This document shows, in pieces, positions 53,256 to 63,833 of a stretch of DNA of 64,000 nt. Under the pieces are notes generated by a model. It saw only the letters and a list, made by a program, of their open reading frames with translations. It was not told where the DNA came from and searched no databases. The position numbers and the translations under genes were made by a program. The DNA lies in the NCBI RefSeq assembly GCF_001423265.1, contig NZ_LMND01000002.1, positions 899 through 64,898 of the forward strand, given 5' to 3'. The stretch is from Methylobacterium sp. Leaf108. Its GTDB lineage: Bacteria > Pseudomonadota > Alphaproteobacteria > Rhizobiales > Beijerinckiaceae. Within the stretch, counting starts at the first letter, position 1, and every line of letters begins with the position of its first letter.

Positions 53256-53900
53256 ATGACGCACGACCTCGTCCTCTATACCCACCCGATGTCGCGCGGG
53301 CGGATCGCGCGCTGGATGCTGGAGGAGGTCGGCCGGCCCTACCGCACCGAACTCCTCGGCTACGGCGACGCGATGAAGGCGGCCGACTACAGGGCGGTCA
53401 ACCCGATGGGGAAGGTGCCGGCGATCCGGCACGGCGACACCGTGGTCACCGAAACGGCGGCGATCTGCGCCTATCTCGCCGATGCGTTTCCCGAGGCCGG
53501 CCTCGCCCCGCCGTCCGGCAGCTTCGACCGCGGCCCCTATTACCGCTGGCTGTTCTTCGCCGCCGGGCCGGTGGAAGCGGCGGTCCTGAACACCGCGCTC
53601 GGCGTCGCGGTGCCGCCCGAGCGCAAGGGCATGGTCGGCTACGGCAGCATGGCCGAGGTGCTCGACACCCTGGAGGGCGCGGTCGCCGGGCGCCGATATC
53701 TCGTGGGCGACGCCTTCAGCGCGGCCGACCTCTACGTGGGCGCGCATCTCTCCTGGGGCATGGGTTTTGGACTGCTGGAACGGCGCCCGGCCTTCGAGGC
53801 CTATGTCGCGCATCTCGACGCCCGGCCGGCGGCACGGCGCGCGGCGGCCATCGACGATGCCCTGATCGAGGCCGCAGGCGGAGCCAAGCCTCCAGCCTGA
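53256..53900 (+). CDS. Glutathione S-transferase family protein
   Basis: 214 residues from ATG 53256. Thioredoxin-like N-terminal domain (LVLYTHPMSRGRIARWMLEE, NPMGKVPAIRHGDTVVTETA with the cis-Pro and TE glutathione-binding pair) and an all-helical C-terminal domain (VGDAFSAADLYVGAHLSWGM, the N-capping box motif). A Ser-type catalytic position (MSRGR) fits the beta/theta-like bacterial classes. Probably detoxifies electrophiles with glutathione; the substrate is unknown. Confidence 0.9.
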   Translation: MTHDLVLYTHPMSRGRIARWMLEEVGRPYRTELLGYGDAMKAADYRAVNPMGKVPAIRHGDTVVTETAAICAYLADAFPEAGLAPPSGSFDRGPYYRWLFFAAGPVEAAVLNTALGVAVPPERKGMVGYGSMAEVLDTLEGAVAGRRYLVGDAFSAADLYVGAHLSWGMGFGLLERRPAFEAYVAHLDARPAARRAAAIDDALIEAAGGAKPPA

Positions 53901-53948
53901 GACACCGCGGCCTGACGACTCCGATCCAGCCCGTCACGACGCATATCG

Positions 53949-55907
<1,959 letters not shown>

Positions 55908-55974
55908 AGGGGAGGCGGCGGCGTGTTGCCATCGGATCGATGCCGTAGGGGCAAGGAAGCCGATGGACGGGTCG

Positions 55975-55993
55975 ATATCATTTTTGATATAAT
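55975..55993 (+). promoter_or_regulatory. Promoter/operator of toxin-antitoxin operon
   Basis: A 16-bp inverted repeat ATATCA-TTTT-TGATAT (55975-55990) overlaps an exact TATAAT (55988-55993). The toxin ATG is at 55999, so transcription from this -10 would start at or next to the A of the ATG (leaderless mRNA). The palindrome is the expected operator for the HTH antitoxin. No good -35 is visible. Confidence 0.65.
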
Positions 55994-55998
55994 GCGGC

Positions 55999-56319
55999 AT
56001 GTGGAGCGTCGAGACCCTGAATGCGGCGGTCGACGCCGAGATCGAGGATCTGCCCGCGGATCTGAGGGCGCGGCTCGTGCGGATCGCCATGCTGATCGAG
56101 GCCGTCGGTTTCGAGGGCCTGCGTCACGACACGGTGAAGCACCTCGACGGAAAGCTGTGGGAGATTCGGGTCAAGGCCAAGAGCGGCATCTCCCGCGCCA
56201 TCTACGTCACGGTAGCTGGCCGACGCGTCGTGATCGTGCGGGTGTTCGTCAAGAAGACCCAAAAGACCCCGCAGCGTGAACTCGATACGGCCCGCAAGAG
56301 GGCGAGTGAGGTTCCATGA
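55999..56319 (+). CDS. RelE/HigB-like toxin (Gp49 family)
   Basis: 106 residues. Fold and motifs of the phage-derived Gp49/HigB group: LPADLRARLVRIAMLIEAVG, HDTVKHLDGKLWEIRVKAKS, GISRAIYVTVAGRRVVIVRV and FVKKTQKTPQRELDTARKR, where the K-x-L-W-E-I-R and F-x-K-K-T-x-K-T-P motifs are diagnostic. Such toxins are ribosome-dependent mRNA endonucleases. The stop overlaps the antitoxin ATG by 4 nt (ATGA). Toxin-first order is typical of higBA. The ATG lies just 6 nt after a TATAAT box. Confidence 0.88.
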   Translation: MWSVETLNAAVDAEIEDLPADLRARLVRIAMLIEAVGFEGLRHDTVKHLDGKLWEIRVKAKSGISRAIYVTVAGRRVVIVRVFVKKTQKTPQRELDTARKRASEVP

Positions 56320-56606
56320 CCAAGATGACAGACCTTCACGCGAAATGGATGACGGACGAGGACTATCGCAAGGCCTACGTCGACCTCGAAGAGGAGTTTG
56401 CCCTGGCCCGCGCCTTGATCGCCGCACGATCGAGGGCGGGGCTGACGCAGGAGGAACTGGCGCAGCGGATGGAGACCTCCCAGAGCGCCATCGCGCGCCT
56501 CGAAACCGGACGCTCGAAACCGTCGGCGCGGACACTCGAACGTTTCGCCAGGGCGACGGGGACCAGCCTGCGCATCAGTTTCGAACCCGTCGGACAAGGG
56601 TCCTGA
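56316..56606 (+). CDS. HigA-like XRE antitoxin
   Basis: 96 residues. After an N-terminal helix region (LHAKWMTDEDYRKAYVDLEE) comes a classical HTH_3 domain: RSRAGLTQEELAQRMETSQS, AIARLETGRSKPSARTLERF, then ARATGTSLRISFEP. It should bind and neutralise the toxin and repress the operon through the palindrome at 55975-55990. The 4-nt overlap with the toxin gene implies coupling. Confidence 0.9.
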   Translation: MTKMTDLHAKWMTDEDYRKAYVDLEEEFALARALIAARSRAGLTQEELAQRMETSQSAIARLETGRSKPSARTLERFARATGTSLRISFEPVGQGS

Positions 56607-56653
56607 CGCCCTTTCGTGAGGCCGAGGGCCCCCTCACCCAAACCGCGCCATCG

Positions 56654-57472
56654 TCATCCGAACGGGACGGCGATCCCGGCTCTCGCCTGCAGGATGGCCG
56701 CCAGCGTCAGCCCCGCCCAGGCCAGCGCCGCCAGGGCCACCAGCATCGGCCGCAACGGCAGGCGGGCGCGGAGTGCCAGGGCCGCCAGGATCGGAAGAGC
56801 CTGCTCGGCGTGCATCCCGAGGAAATGCCCGACCCTGAGGTCGCCGCCGCCGAGGTTCCAGCCGAGCAGGGGCAGGCGCACACCGGCCGCGCCGACGGAC
56901 GTCCCCTGGTTCAGGCTGATCAGGATGCCGCCGGCCCCGCCCAGGATCACGGTGAGGGCGAGGCCCAGCACCACGGCGAGGCGAAGGCTCGCGTCGAGCC
57001 CCGCCACCGGCCGGCGGGCGATCGCGACGGCGAGCGGGATCTTGGTCGCCAGGAGCGTCAGGGCGCCGACACCCATCAGGGCGTAGAGCAGGCCGTGCAC
57101 GGGATCGCTGGTGTTGAAATGCGAGGCCTGCCCGAGCCCCGCCTGCAGGGTGATGTAGGCGAGCTCCATCCCGCCGGCTCCGATCAGCAGGGCGGTGGCG
57201 ATCCGCAGGGGCCGCGACCGGCGCCGGTCGGGCCGCACGTAGCCGGTGAACCAGGCCGAGGTCAGTGCGAACAGGCCGATCGAGGCGAAGAACTTGGCGG
57301 GCTTGAGCCAGACCGAAGCACCGCCGAACTGGCGCCCGTCGACGAGCGGCAGGCACAGGGCGATGGCGCCGGCCATCAGGCAGGCGAGGCCGAAGGCGGT
57401 GAGTTCCGGCGCTCGCGCGCGCAACGCCGGGATCGGCGACCGCAGGGAGGACGGGGCGGTGAGCGCGGTCAC
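56654..57472 (-). CDS. Polytopic membrane protein, unknown
   Basis: 272 residues from GTG 57472, which overlaps the TGA of the upstream gene (GTGA). About 7-8 hydrophobic segments (for example ELTAFGLACLMAGAIALCLP, FFASIGLFALTSAWFTGYV, RPMLVALAALAWAGLTLAAI). I do not recognise a named family. Coupled to the ABA4-like membrane protein and facing a TetR gene, so the pair is probably TetR-regulated. Confidence 0.75.
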   Translation of the reverse strand: MTALTAPSSLRSPIPALRARAPELTAFGLACLMAGAIALCLPLVDGRQFGGASVWLKPAKFFASIGLFALTSAWFTGYVRPDRRRSRPLRIATALLIGAGGMELAYITLQAGLGQASHFNTSDPVHGLLYALMGVGALTLLATKIPLAVAIARRPVAGLDASLRLAVVLGLALTVILGGAGGILISLNQGTSVGAAGVRLPLLGWNLGGGDLRVGHFLGMHAEQALPILAALALRARLPLRPMLVALAALAWAGLTLAAILQARAGIAVPFG

Positions 57473-57918
57473 GGGCGGGCCTCCGTACCGAGTGTCCCTG
57501 TGCCGGCGCGGATGACGAGGGCCAGCAGCAGCCCGAGGGGACCGACGAGGAAGGTGAGGACGAGGCAGGGCAGGATCAGGAGCGGCGACAGCCCCGCCGC
57601 CAGCCCGCTGCGGGCGATCCAGGTGCCGACGACAAGATCGAAGGCGAGGTAGTGGATCCAGCCCGCGGTGAGGGCGTGGTCGTTCGCGAATAGGGCGCGC
57701 ACGTCTTGAATCGACGAGAACCCGCCGCCGGCCCCGCCGGCCAGCCCGGCGGCGAGGGCCCCGCCATAGGCTATCCCGAACAGCCCCGGCAGGGCGAGGC
57801 CGGTCACGAGGAACGTCCAGGGCCGCCACCGGGGCACGAACAGCGACAGGCCGAGCGCGATCCAGGCGGCCAGGGCGACCGCGTTGGCGAGGGAGAACAG
57901 GGCGGGCGCCGCGATCAT
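57469..57918 (-). CDS. ABA4-like family membrane protein
   Basis: 149 residues, four hydrophobic segments. ALFSLANAVALAAWIALGLS, ALFANDHALTAGWIHYLAFD and LVVGTWIARSGLAAGLSPLL match the ABA4-like family (DUF4281), named after a plant protein needed for neoxanthin formation; the bacterial role is unknown. A carotenoid link is attractive in a pigmented methylobacterium but is inference. First gene of a two-gene operon that diverges from tetR with a 39-bp gap. Confidence 0.8.
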   Translation of the reverse strand: MIAAPALFSLANAVALAAWIALGLSLFVPRWRPWTFLVTGLALPGLFGIAYGGALAAGLAGGAGGGFSSIQDVRALFANDHALTAGWIHYLAFDLVVGTWIARSGLAAGLSPLLILPCLVLTFLVGPLGLLLALVIRAGTGTLGTEARP

Positions 57919-57921
57919 GGC

Positions 57922-57934
57922 TTGATCGGATCAA
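57922..57934. promoter_or_regulatory. Palindromic operator candidate (TetR)
   Basis: TTGATC-G-GATCAA, a perfect 13-bp inverted repeat in the 39-bp gap between the divergent ABA4-like and tetR genes. TetR regulators bind such palindromes in their own divergent promoters. Confidence 0.65.
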
Positions 57935-57957
57935 TCTTTACGTCGTACAGATCGAAC

Positions 57958-58587
57958 ATGAGCGATGATCTTGACACTGTCAAGCGATCGGCGGCCAAGC
58001 CCGAGGGCTATCACCACGGCGACCTGCCGGCCGCATTGATCGCCGCGGCGACGGACTGCCTGCGCGAGCGCGGGATCGACGGTTTCTCGCTGCGCGAGAC
58101 CGCACGGCGGGCGGGGGTCTCGCCGGCCGCCCCCCAGCACCATTTCGGCGATGCGCGCGGGCTGCTTACCGCGGTGGCGACGCGCGGCTTCCACCTGCTC
58201 GGCGACGCGCTCGCAGAGGCCGATGCGGCGGCGGGGGACCGCGATGCCCGCATCCGCGGCCAGGGCCGCGCCTACCTGCACTTTGCCCTCGACCATCCGG
58301 CCGAGTTCGACACGATGTGGCGCTGCGCGCGCATCGATCCGGCGGACGCCGCCTACGCCCAGGCCTCGGCGCGGGCGTTCGGGCTCCTGGCGGCGGCGGT
58401 GGCGGACCGGCCGTTCGTGGCCGCGCAACGGTGGCCCGACGAGCCCGACCCGCGGGCGGTGGCCTGCTGGTCGCTGGTCCACGGCCTGGCGCGCCTCGCC
58501 CTCGACGGCGTGTTCGGGCCCGCAGAGGTCGCGCGGGCCGGTGTCGACCGCTTGCTCGACCCGGTGATGGATTGCCTGATGGTATGA
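57958..58587 (+). CDS. TetR family transcriptional regulator
   Basis: 209 residues from ATG 57958. N-terminal HTH: GDLPAALIAAATDCLRERGI, DGFSLRETARRAGVSPAAPQ, HHFGDARGLLTAVATRGF. The ligand-binding half has the C-terminal helix type seen in WHG-domain regulators (CWSLVHGLARLALDGVFGPA, conserved W-S-x-V-H-G). Divergent from the two-gene membrane operon, with a palindrome between them, so it most likely represses that operon and itself. Confidence 0.9.
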   Translation: MSDDLDTVKRSAAKPEGYHHGDLPAALIAAATDCLRERGIDGFSLRETARRAGVSPAAPQHHFGDARGLLTAVATRGFHLLGDALAEADAAAGDRDARIRGQGRAYLHFALDHPAEFDTMWRCARIDPADAAYAQASARAFGLLAAAVADRPFVAAQRWPDEPDPRAVACWSLVHGLARLALDGVFGPAEVARAGVDRLLDPVMDCLMV

Positions 58588-58627
58588 AGCGCTGGCCGGG
58601 CGTGACCGTGCGTCGTCGCAGCAGTCT

Positions 58628-59602
58628 TCAGGCGACGCCGGCGCGCAGCAGGTCGTGGTAGTGGACGAGGCCGACCGGGCGGTCGTCCACCACCACGATG
58701 ATCGATGTGATCTTCATCGACTCCTGGATCTCGAGGGCCTTGGCCAGCAGGGTCTCCGGGTTCACTGTGCGTGGCTTGGCCGTCATCAGGGCCTCGATGC
58801 GCAGGCCGTCGAGGTCGGAGCGGAACATGTTGCGGCGCAGGTCGCCGTCGGTGACGATCCCGGCCAGGCGCCCGTCCGCCTCCACCACCACCACCGAGCC
58901 GACGCCCTTGGCGTCGATCTCGGCGATGGCCGCGCGCACCGCGGTGCCCCGCGCGACCACGGGCAGCCGCTCTCCGGCGTGCATGACCTCGCGGACCTGG
59001 CGCAGGGAGGCCCCGAGCTTGCCGCCCGGATGATAGATGCCGAACTCCCGCGCCGAGAACCCGCGCGCCTCCAGGAGCGCGATGGCCAGCGCATCGCCCA
59101 GCGCCAGCTGCATCGCCGTCGAGGTGGTGGGCGCCAGGCCGTTGGGGCAGGCCTCGCGGGCCTGCGGCAGGGTCAGGCACACGTCCGCCTCCCGGCCGAG
59201 GGTGGATGCCGGGTTGGAGGTGACGGCGATGAGGCCGACGCGATAGCGCCGGGCGTAGCCGATGATGTCGGCGAGTTCCGTGGTCTCGCCCGACCACGAC
59301 AGGGCCACCACCACGTCCTCGGGCTGCACCATGCCGAGGTCGCCGTGGCTCGCCTCGGCCGGGTGGACGTAGAGGGCCGGCGTGCCGGTGGAGGCGAGGG
59401 TCGCGGCGATCTTGCGGCTGACGTGGCCGGACTTGCCCATGCCGGTGAGGATCACGCGCCCGCGCGCGGCCACGATCAGCGCCACCGCCGCCGTGAAGGC
59501 ATCGCCCAGGCCGTTGCCGATGGCCTCCATCAGGGCGCCGAGGCCTTCGCGCTCGGTCTCGATGGTGCGCAGGGCCGAGGCGACCGCGGGGCTGTGCTCC
59601 AT
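58628..59602 (-). CDS. kdsD: Arabinose-5-phosphate isomerase (KpsF/GutQ)
   Basis: 324 residues from ATG 59602, chosen for GAGGG 7 nt upstream; ATGs at 59623 and 59647 give longer forms. A SIS domain (RVILTGMGKSGHVSRKIAAT, PAEASHGDLGMVQPEDVVVA, LSWSGETTELADIIGYARRY, TSTAMQLALGDALAIALLEA) is followed by two CBS domains (VREVMHAGERLPVVARGTAV; IEALMTAKPRTVNPETLLAK). It interconverts ribulose-5-phosphate and arabinose-5-phosphate, the first step to KDO of lipopolysaccharide. No other KDO gene is adjacent. Confidence 0.94.
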   Translation of the reverse strand: MEHSPAVASALRTIETEREGLGALMEAIGNGLGDAFTAAVALIVAARGRVILTGMGKSGHVSRKIAATLASTGTPALYVHPAEASHGDLGMVQPEDVVVALSWSGETTELADIIGYARRYRVGLIAVTSNPASTLGREADVCLTLPQAREACPNGLAPTTSTAMQLALGDALAIALLEARGFSAREFGIYHPGGKLGASLRQVREVMHAGERLPVVARGTAVRAAIAEIDAKGVGSVVVVEADGRLAGIVTDGDLRRNMFRSDLDGLRIEALMTAKPRTVNPETLLAKALEIQESMKITSIIVVVDDRPVGLVHYHDLLRAGVA

Positions 59603-59850
59603 GTCGCCGCCCTCGGGTGCCATCGTGATCCGGTCCGCCTGTACCATGCCCGCCCGTGTCTCCGCCTTGCGGGTTCCATCGCCGCGATCGCGCTATCGCG
59701 CAAGACAATGGTCGGATCGCGGCCGCATCGCCTCGCCCGGCGCCCGTTGACGGTGCATTAACCGCGATCGTTGTAGCTCGGTTAACCACGACGACGCCGG
59801 GGACGAGCCCCGGCGGTGGGCGCGGGGGATGAGCGGAGCGACGTCGGCCG

Positions 59851-61548
59851 GTGATGCGCGCAACGCCGATCCGGAACGGCCAGGCCGTGGCCGCCCTCGC
59901 CTTCGCGCTGGCGCTGGCACCCTCGCAGGCCGTCGCCCAGGCGATCCCCGATCCATCCGCGCAGACCGGCACCGACGGCCTGCGGGGCATCGCGACGCCG
60001 GCCGCCGCGACGCCCGGCAACGCCGCGACGGGCGACGCCTCCGGCGGAGGCGGCCTCGACGGCGGATCGAGCGCACGGGCGGGGGCATCGGCCTTCACCG
60101 GCGCGACGCGGGCCGGGACCGGCCGTATCGGCGGGGCCTCGAGCGGCATCAACAACCGGGCGCCGGCCAACCTCCTGCGCCAGCGCGCGGCGCCGCCGCG
60201 CCGGCTCGGCTCGGCCACGAGCGCGGTCACGCGGCAGGTGACGCAGATCCCGCCGCCGGACCTGCGCCTCTCGCCCGTCGTCCAGAACCCCGTCGTCGGA
60301 GTGCCGCTTCCCGTCGTGGCCGGCTCCCCCGGCACCCTGCCGCTGGCCGGGCTGTCGACGCCCGGCGCCGTGCTCAATGCCGCCCTGCGGCGGCCGCTGG
60401 TCGTCGACGACGCCTATGCCCCGCTGGGCCTGCGGCTCGGCACCTTCACGGTCCTGCCGAGCGTGCAGCAGAGCATCGGCTACGACACCAACCCGGAACA
60501 GGTGGTCAACCGGGCGGCCAGGAGCTCGCTGGCCCTGCGCACCGAAGGCGATTTGAACTTCCGCAGCGACTGGTCGGCCCACGAACTCGCCGGCGAACTG
60601 CGGGCCGGCTACAACACCTATCCCGACAACGAGGCCGCCGACCGTCCCAACGGTGCGGGCAACGTGCGCCTGCGCATTGACGCCAACCGCGACACCCGCA
60701 TCGACGTCGAGGGGCGCTTCCTCGTCGACACCCTGCGCGCCGGCAGCCCGGACCTCAACGCCACCGTCGCCGGCCGGCCGATCGTGGCCAGCTACGGCAC
60801 GACGGTGGGCGTCACCGAGACCTTCAACCGGCTGCAGGTGAGCCTGCGCGGTCTCGTCGACCGCTCGGAGTTCGAGGACGCGCGGCTGACCAACGGCACG
60901 ATCCTCTCCCAGGCCGACCGCAACCTGAACCAGTACGGATTGCGCATGCGGGCGGCCTACGAGATCTCGCCGGTGATCTCGCCCTTCGTCGACGTGCTCG
61001 GCAACACCCGCGTCTACGACCAGAGGACCGATTTCAACGGGATCCGCCGTGACTCCGACGGCGTCACCCTCTCGGCCGGCGCGGTGTTCGCGCTGACGCG
61101 GCTGGTCTCGGGCGAGGTCTCGGCCGGCTTCGAGCACCGCACCTACGACGACCCGCGGCTGCGCGACCTGACCTCGCCGGTGGTGAACGCCTCCCTGATA
61201 TGGACGGCGAGCCCGCTGACCACGGTCCGGCTCACCGCCGCCGCCGGCATCGTCGAGACGAGCCTGCCCGGATCGAGCGGCGTGCGCACCCAGGCGGGGA
61301 CGCTGGAAGTCCAGCACGACCTCCTGCGCAACCTCTCGATCACCGTGGGCGCCGGCTACCTCGCCAGCGACTACGACCGCCTCGCCATCAACGAGCGCGG
61401 CTTCTCGGCCACCGCCCGGCTCGACTACCGCTTCAACCGCTGGCTGACGATGCGCGGCAGCTACATCTACCAGCAGATCGACAGCTCCACGAGCGGATCG
61501 AGCTTCAGCGGCAACACCTGGCTGCTCGGCCTGCGGGTGAACCCGTAG
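59851..61548 (+). CDS. Outer-membrane beta-barrel protein
   Basis: 565 residues from GTG 59851 (or ATG 59854). A signal peptide ends near PSQAVAQA. Residues about 30-190 are Ala/Gly/Pro-rich linker. The remaining part alternates polar and hydrophobic residues with aromatic girdles (TVLPSVQQSIGYDTNPEQVV, LAGELRAGYNTYPDNE, VSAGFEHRTYDDPRLR) and ends in SGNTWLLGLRVNP, consistent with a large outer-membrane barrel of the DUF2320/putative beta-barrel porin type. Partner and cargo are unknown. It converges with the lipoprotein gene (12-nt gap). Confidence 0.82.
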   Translation: MMRATPIRNGQAVAALAFALALAPSQAVAQAIPDPSAQTGTDGLRGIATPAAATPGNAATGDASGGGGLDGGSSARAGASAFTGATRAGTGRIGGASSGINNRAPANLLRQRAAPPRRLGSATSAVTRQVTQIPPPDLRLSPVVQNPVVGVPLPVVAGSPGTLPLAGLSTPGAVLNAALRRPLVVDDAYAPLGLRLGTFTVLPSVQQSIGYDTNPEQVVNRAARSSLALRTEGDLNFRSDWSAHELAGELRAGYNTYPDNEAADRPNGAGNVRLRIDANRDTRIDVEGRFLVDTLRAGSPDLNATVAGRPIVASYGTTVGVTETFNRLQVSLRGLVDRSEFEDARLTNGTILSQADRNLNQYGLRMRAAYEISPVISPFVDVLGNTRVYDQRTDFNGIRRDSDGVTLSAGAVFALTRLVSGEVSAGFEHRTYDDPRLRDLTSPVVNASLIWTASPLTTVRLTAAAGIVETSLPGSSGVRTQAGTLEVQHDLLRNLSITVGAGYLASDYDRLAINERGFSATARLDYRFNRWLTMRGSYIYQQIDSSTSGSSFSGNTWLLGLRVNP

Positions 61549-61560
61549 GACCGAGAGCCC

Positions 61561-62133
61561 TTATCGGACCATCGACAGCGAGGCGCCCGACTTCGACAGC
61601 GCGCCGTCGAGGGCGCCGCCGCCCTGGCGCAGACGCGCCGTCACGGTGCCGCCGGGCTGGTAGAGATAGACCTCGCCATCGCGAAAATCCCAGGCCGTGA
61701 CCTTGGAGAGGTCCTTGTTCGGGCAGCCCGATGCGGAGGCCTTGTAGAGGTCGAGCGCCGGGGCGCTCGAGAGCGAGACCTTGCAGGTGCCGCCGGTGGC
61801 GTCCTTGGCGTTCCAGCTTCCCACCACCGACGAACGCCCGCCCGAGACCACCGGCGGCGTCGGCGGCGGCACGTAGACGGGCTCGGCCGCCACCGGCGGC
61901 GGCGCGGCCGAGGCCACCGGCGGGATCTCGGCGGGCACGGCACTGGCGCCCGGCGGCGGGGCCAGGGGCTCGGAGGTCACCGGGCCCGAGGGTATGGCGG
62001 GGACGGCGGGTTCGAGGGCCGCCTGGGGCCTCGGCGCCCTGCGGGTCGGTCCGTCGAAGCGCTGGGAGGCGCAGGCGCCCAGGGTGGCGGCGAGGGCGAG
62101 GCAGGCGACGGTCGTCGAGAGGGGACGCGGCAT
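61561..62133 (-). CDS. Lipoprotein with Inh/AprI-type domain (Omp19-like)
   Basis: 190 residues from ATG 62133. Lipoprotein signal MPRPLSTTVACLALAATLGA-C. A Pro/Ala-rich linker (about residues 25-105) leads to the C-terminal protease-inhibitor Inh domain: SVVGSWNAKDATGGTCKVSL, SASGCPNKDLSKVTAWDFRD and GEVYLYQPGGTVTARLR, with the two conserved Cys. Brucella Omp19 and related outer-membrane lipoproteins inhibit proteases; activity here is inferred. Confidence 0.85.
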   Translation of the reverse strand: MPRPLSTTVACLALAATLGACASQRFDGPTRRAPRPQAALEPAVPAIPSGPVTSEPLAPPPGASAVPAEIPPVASAAPPPVAAEPVYVPPPTPPVVSGGRSSVVGSWNAKDATGGTCKVSLSSAPALDLYKASASGCPNKDLSKVTAWDFRDGEVYLYQPGGTVTARLRQGGGALDGALSKSGASLSMVR

Positions 62134-62462
62134 CGAGAACGGTTTCCGGCAGGACACGGGTCGGGTTGGCGCTGCCTCACCGGCAATTGCGCTGGCCGCA
62201 AGGCGATCTCCGCAGCCGTGTGGATCAAAGCCGGGCGAGGGCGGGTTTTGCCCGCCGGTGTGGCGTCGAGGCCGCACTCGTCTCGGTGCCATCGCCCGCG
62301 TACCGAACACCCTCCGGGCGATGCCGATGGGCGGACGTCGCTGACGCCGGCGCGATCGAACGGGGGCCTTGCCATTATAACCGGCACGATCGGTCGAAGC
62401 GTGCTATGGCGACCGGGAAGCCCGCACGCCCTTCGTGCCAAGGGCCATCCCGAGAGGCCCCA

Positions 62463-62726
62463 GTGGCGAATGCCTTCAAGAGCGGCGCATCCCAGTCGCG
62501 CAGCACCAACGATTTCAACGAGCGGGCCAAGCAGCTGTCCGAGCGCCTCGGCGCCATCGAGAAGCCGGCCCAGATGAAGCGCGGAAACGCGCCGCGCCGG
62601 TCCTTCAAGTCCGGCCCGCGCCCGGAGGCCGAGGCCGTGCCGGCGGAAGCCGAGACCGAGGTCGCCGAGACGGAGACCGAGAACGAAGAGGCCGAGGGCG
62701 GCGAGAAGTCCGACTCCGAGTCCTGA
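62463..62726 (+). CDS. Small acidic-tailed hypothetical protein
   Basis: 87 residues from GTG 62463 (GAGAGG 5-6 nt upstream); ATG 62406 would add 19 residues. The N-terminal half (SGASQSRSTNDFNERAKQLS, ERLGAIEKPAQMKRGNAPRR) is basic/polar and probably helical; the C-terminal 35 residues are almost all Glu, Ala, Thr and Ser. I recognise no named family. Such charge-split, low-complexity proteins are often disordered. A terminator follows 8 nt after the stop. Confidence 0.65.
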   Translation: MANAFKSGASQSRSTNDFNERAKQLSERLGAIEKPAQMKRGNAPRRSFKSGPRPEAEAVPAEAETEVAETETENEEAEGGEKSDSES

Positions 62727-62733
62727 ACGACGA

Positions 62734-62760
62734 AAGGCGCGCCCCGATGGAGCGCGCCTT
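62734..62760. terminator. Hairpin after the acidic-tailed protein gene
   Basis: AAGGCGCGC (62734-62742) pairs with GCGCGCCTT (62752-62760). The T-run is short, but the position between convergent genes supports termination. Confidence 0.65.
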
Positions 62761-62796
62761 CCGAAACCGACATCGATCCGGGTTCCTGAGATCCCG

Positions 62797-62824
62797 GTGT
62801 CAGCGCCTGGGTGTCAGCGCCTGG
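62797..62824. repeat. 14-bp exact tandem repeat at a stop codon
   Basis: GTGTCAGCGCCTGG at 62797-62810 and 62811-62824. The stop codon of the DUF6481 gene (TCA, 62814-62816) is in the second copy, so the duplication copied the gene's last codons and stop. Confidence 0.92.
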
Positions 62825-63188
62825 CCTTGGCCTTGCGCGCGGCGTAGCGGGCATCGCGGGCCGCCTTGCGGGCGATGAGCTCCTCGGCCTTGCGCTCGGC
62901 GGCGAGGCGGGTCTCTTCCTCCTCCCGCGCGATCTGGGCGGCGAGTTCGGCCTCTTCCCGGGCCCGCTTCTCTTCCGCCGCGGCCTTCTCGGCGGCGATG
63001 CGGGCGGCCTCACGCTCGCGCGTCCGCTCGTCGCGGGCACGGGCGATGGCCGCGCGGGCCTCGGCCTTGGCGATCATGTCCGGGTCATCCGCCGGGGGAC
63101 GGGCCTTGAACTTCTCCAGCAGCATCTGCTTGGCGCTGGCGGAGTTCTTCCTGCGGTCGTCGAAGTTCCGATAGTCGAAGGCGCCCAT
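62814..63188 (-). CDS. DUF6481 family coiled-coil protein
   Basis: 124 residues. Starts MGAFDYRNFDDRRKNSASAK, the family opening, with KQMLLEKFKARPPADDPD, then a long Ala/Glu/Arg heptad-rich helix (about residues 40-124: IARARDERTREREAARIAAE, EEKRAREEAELAAQIAREEE) ending in ARKAKARR. Probably a cytoplasmic coiled coil; function unknown. The family is typical of Rhizobiales and Sphingomonads. Confidence 0.82.
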   Translation of the reverse strand: MGAFDYRNFDDRRKNSASAKQMLLEKFKARPPADDPDMIAKAEARAAIARARDERTREREAARIAAEKAAAEEKRAREEAELAAQIAREEEETRLAAERKAEELIARKAARDARYAARKAKARR

Positions 63189-63833
63189 ATGACCTTTCTC
63201 GTGTGGTGAAGCGCGGTGCGAAGCCGCGTGTGACGACGCGCGGCCCTGAGGACCACGCCATGGTGTCTGCTCATGGTTGGAAGTGGGGATGGATATGCCT
63301 CAGGAGAGGCCCGAAATCAACGCAGAGCGTGTGTCGTCGACCTGCATTGGGCCCCGTTTCGTCGGGAAAACCACCGGACTGTTGCCTGGCTTCACCGGCC
63401 GCCACCTTCGATCGGCCCGCGTCCGACTGTGACCCGATGACGCCGCGCCTGCGACGGGACCGGGCGCCGGGGTTCGTCCCGCCCGTATCCGCTGGCCTTT
63501 CCCGTCGTCCCGGCGCCTGCGTCGCGGCCCGCTAGCCGCCTGCCCGCGCACGAAAAATCCCGTGCCGCCCTCCCCCGGAACGGCGTCGTTCCCACAGGCG
63601 CGCCCTTCGCCGAGCCGGGAACCGAGGTGTCCGTTTTGGCACCGTTCGGACGCGCGGCGATTTGCTCCCCCGCAACCTTATCGCTACGTTTGGGCCGCTA
63701 AATGCAACGACGTGACGAGGGCGACGGCGTCGACACGACGTCGTGGAGGGGGCGGTATGACTGAGCCGACGCGGCCGGGACGATGGGAGCGGTGCGCCGT
63801 TCCGATGCCGGCTTGAGGGAGTTCCCGTCCCCC
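63189..63833. other. Intergenic, no gene seen
   Basis: 645 bp between divergent DUF6481 and tamA genes. Open frames are Arg/Pro-rich without normal codon bias. A/T-richer spots near 63540-63560 and 63675-63710 could hold promoters for tamA. No RNA structure, terminator or sigma-EcfG site was found. Confidence 0.4.
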
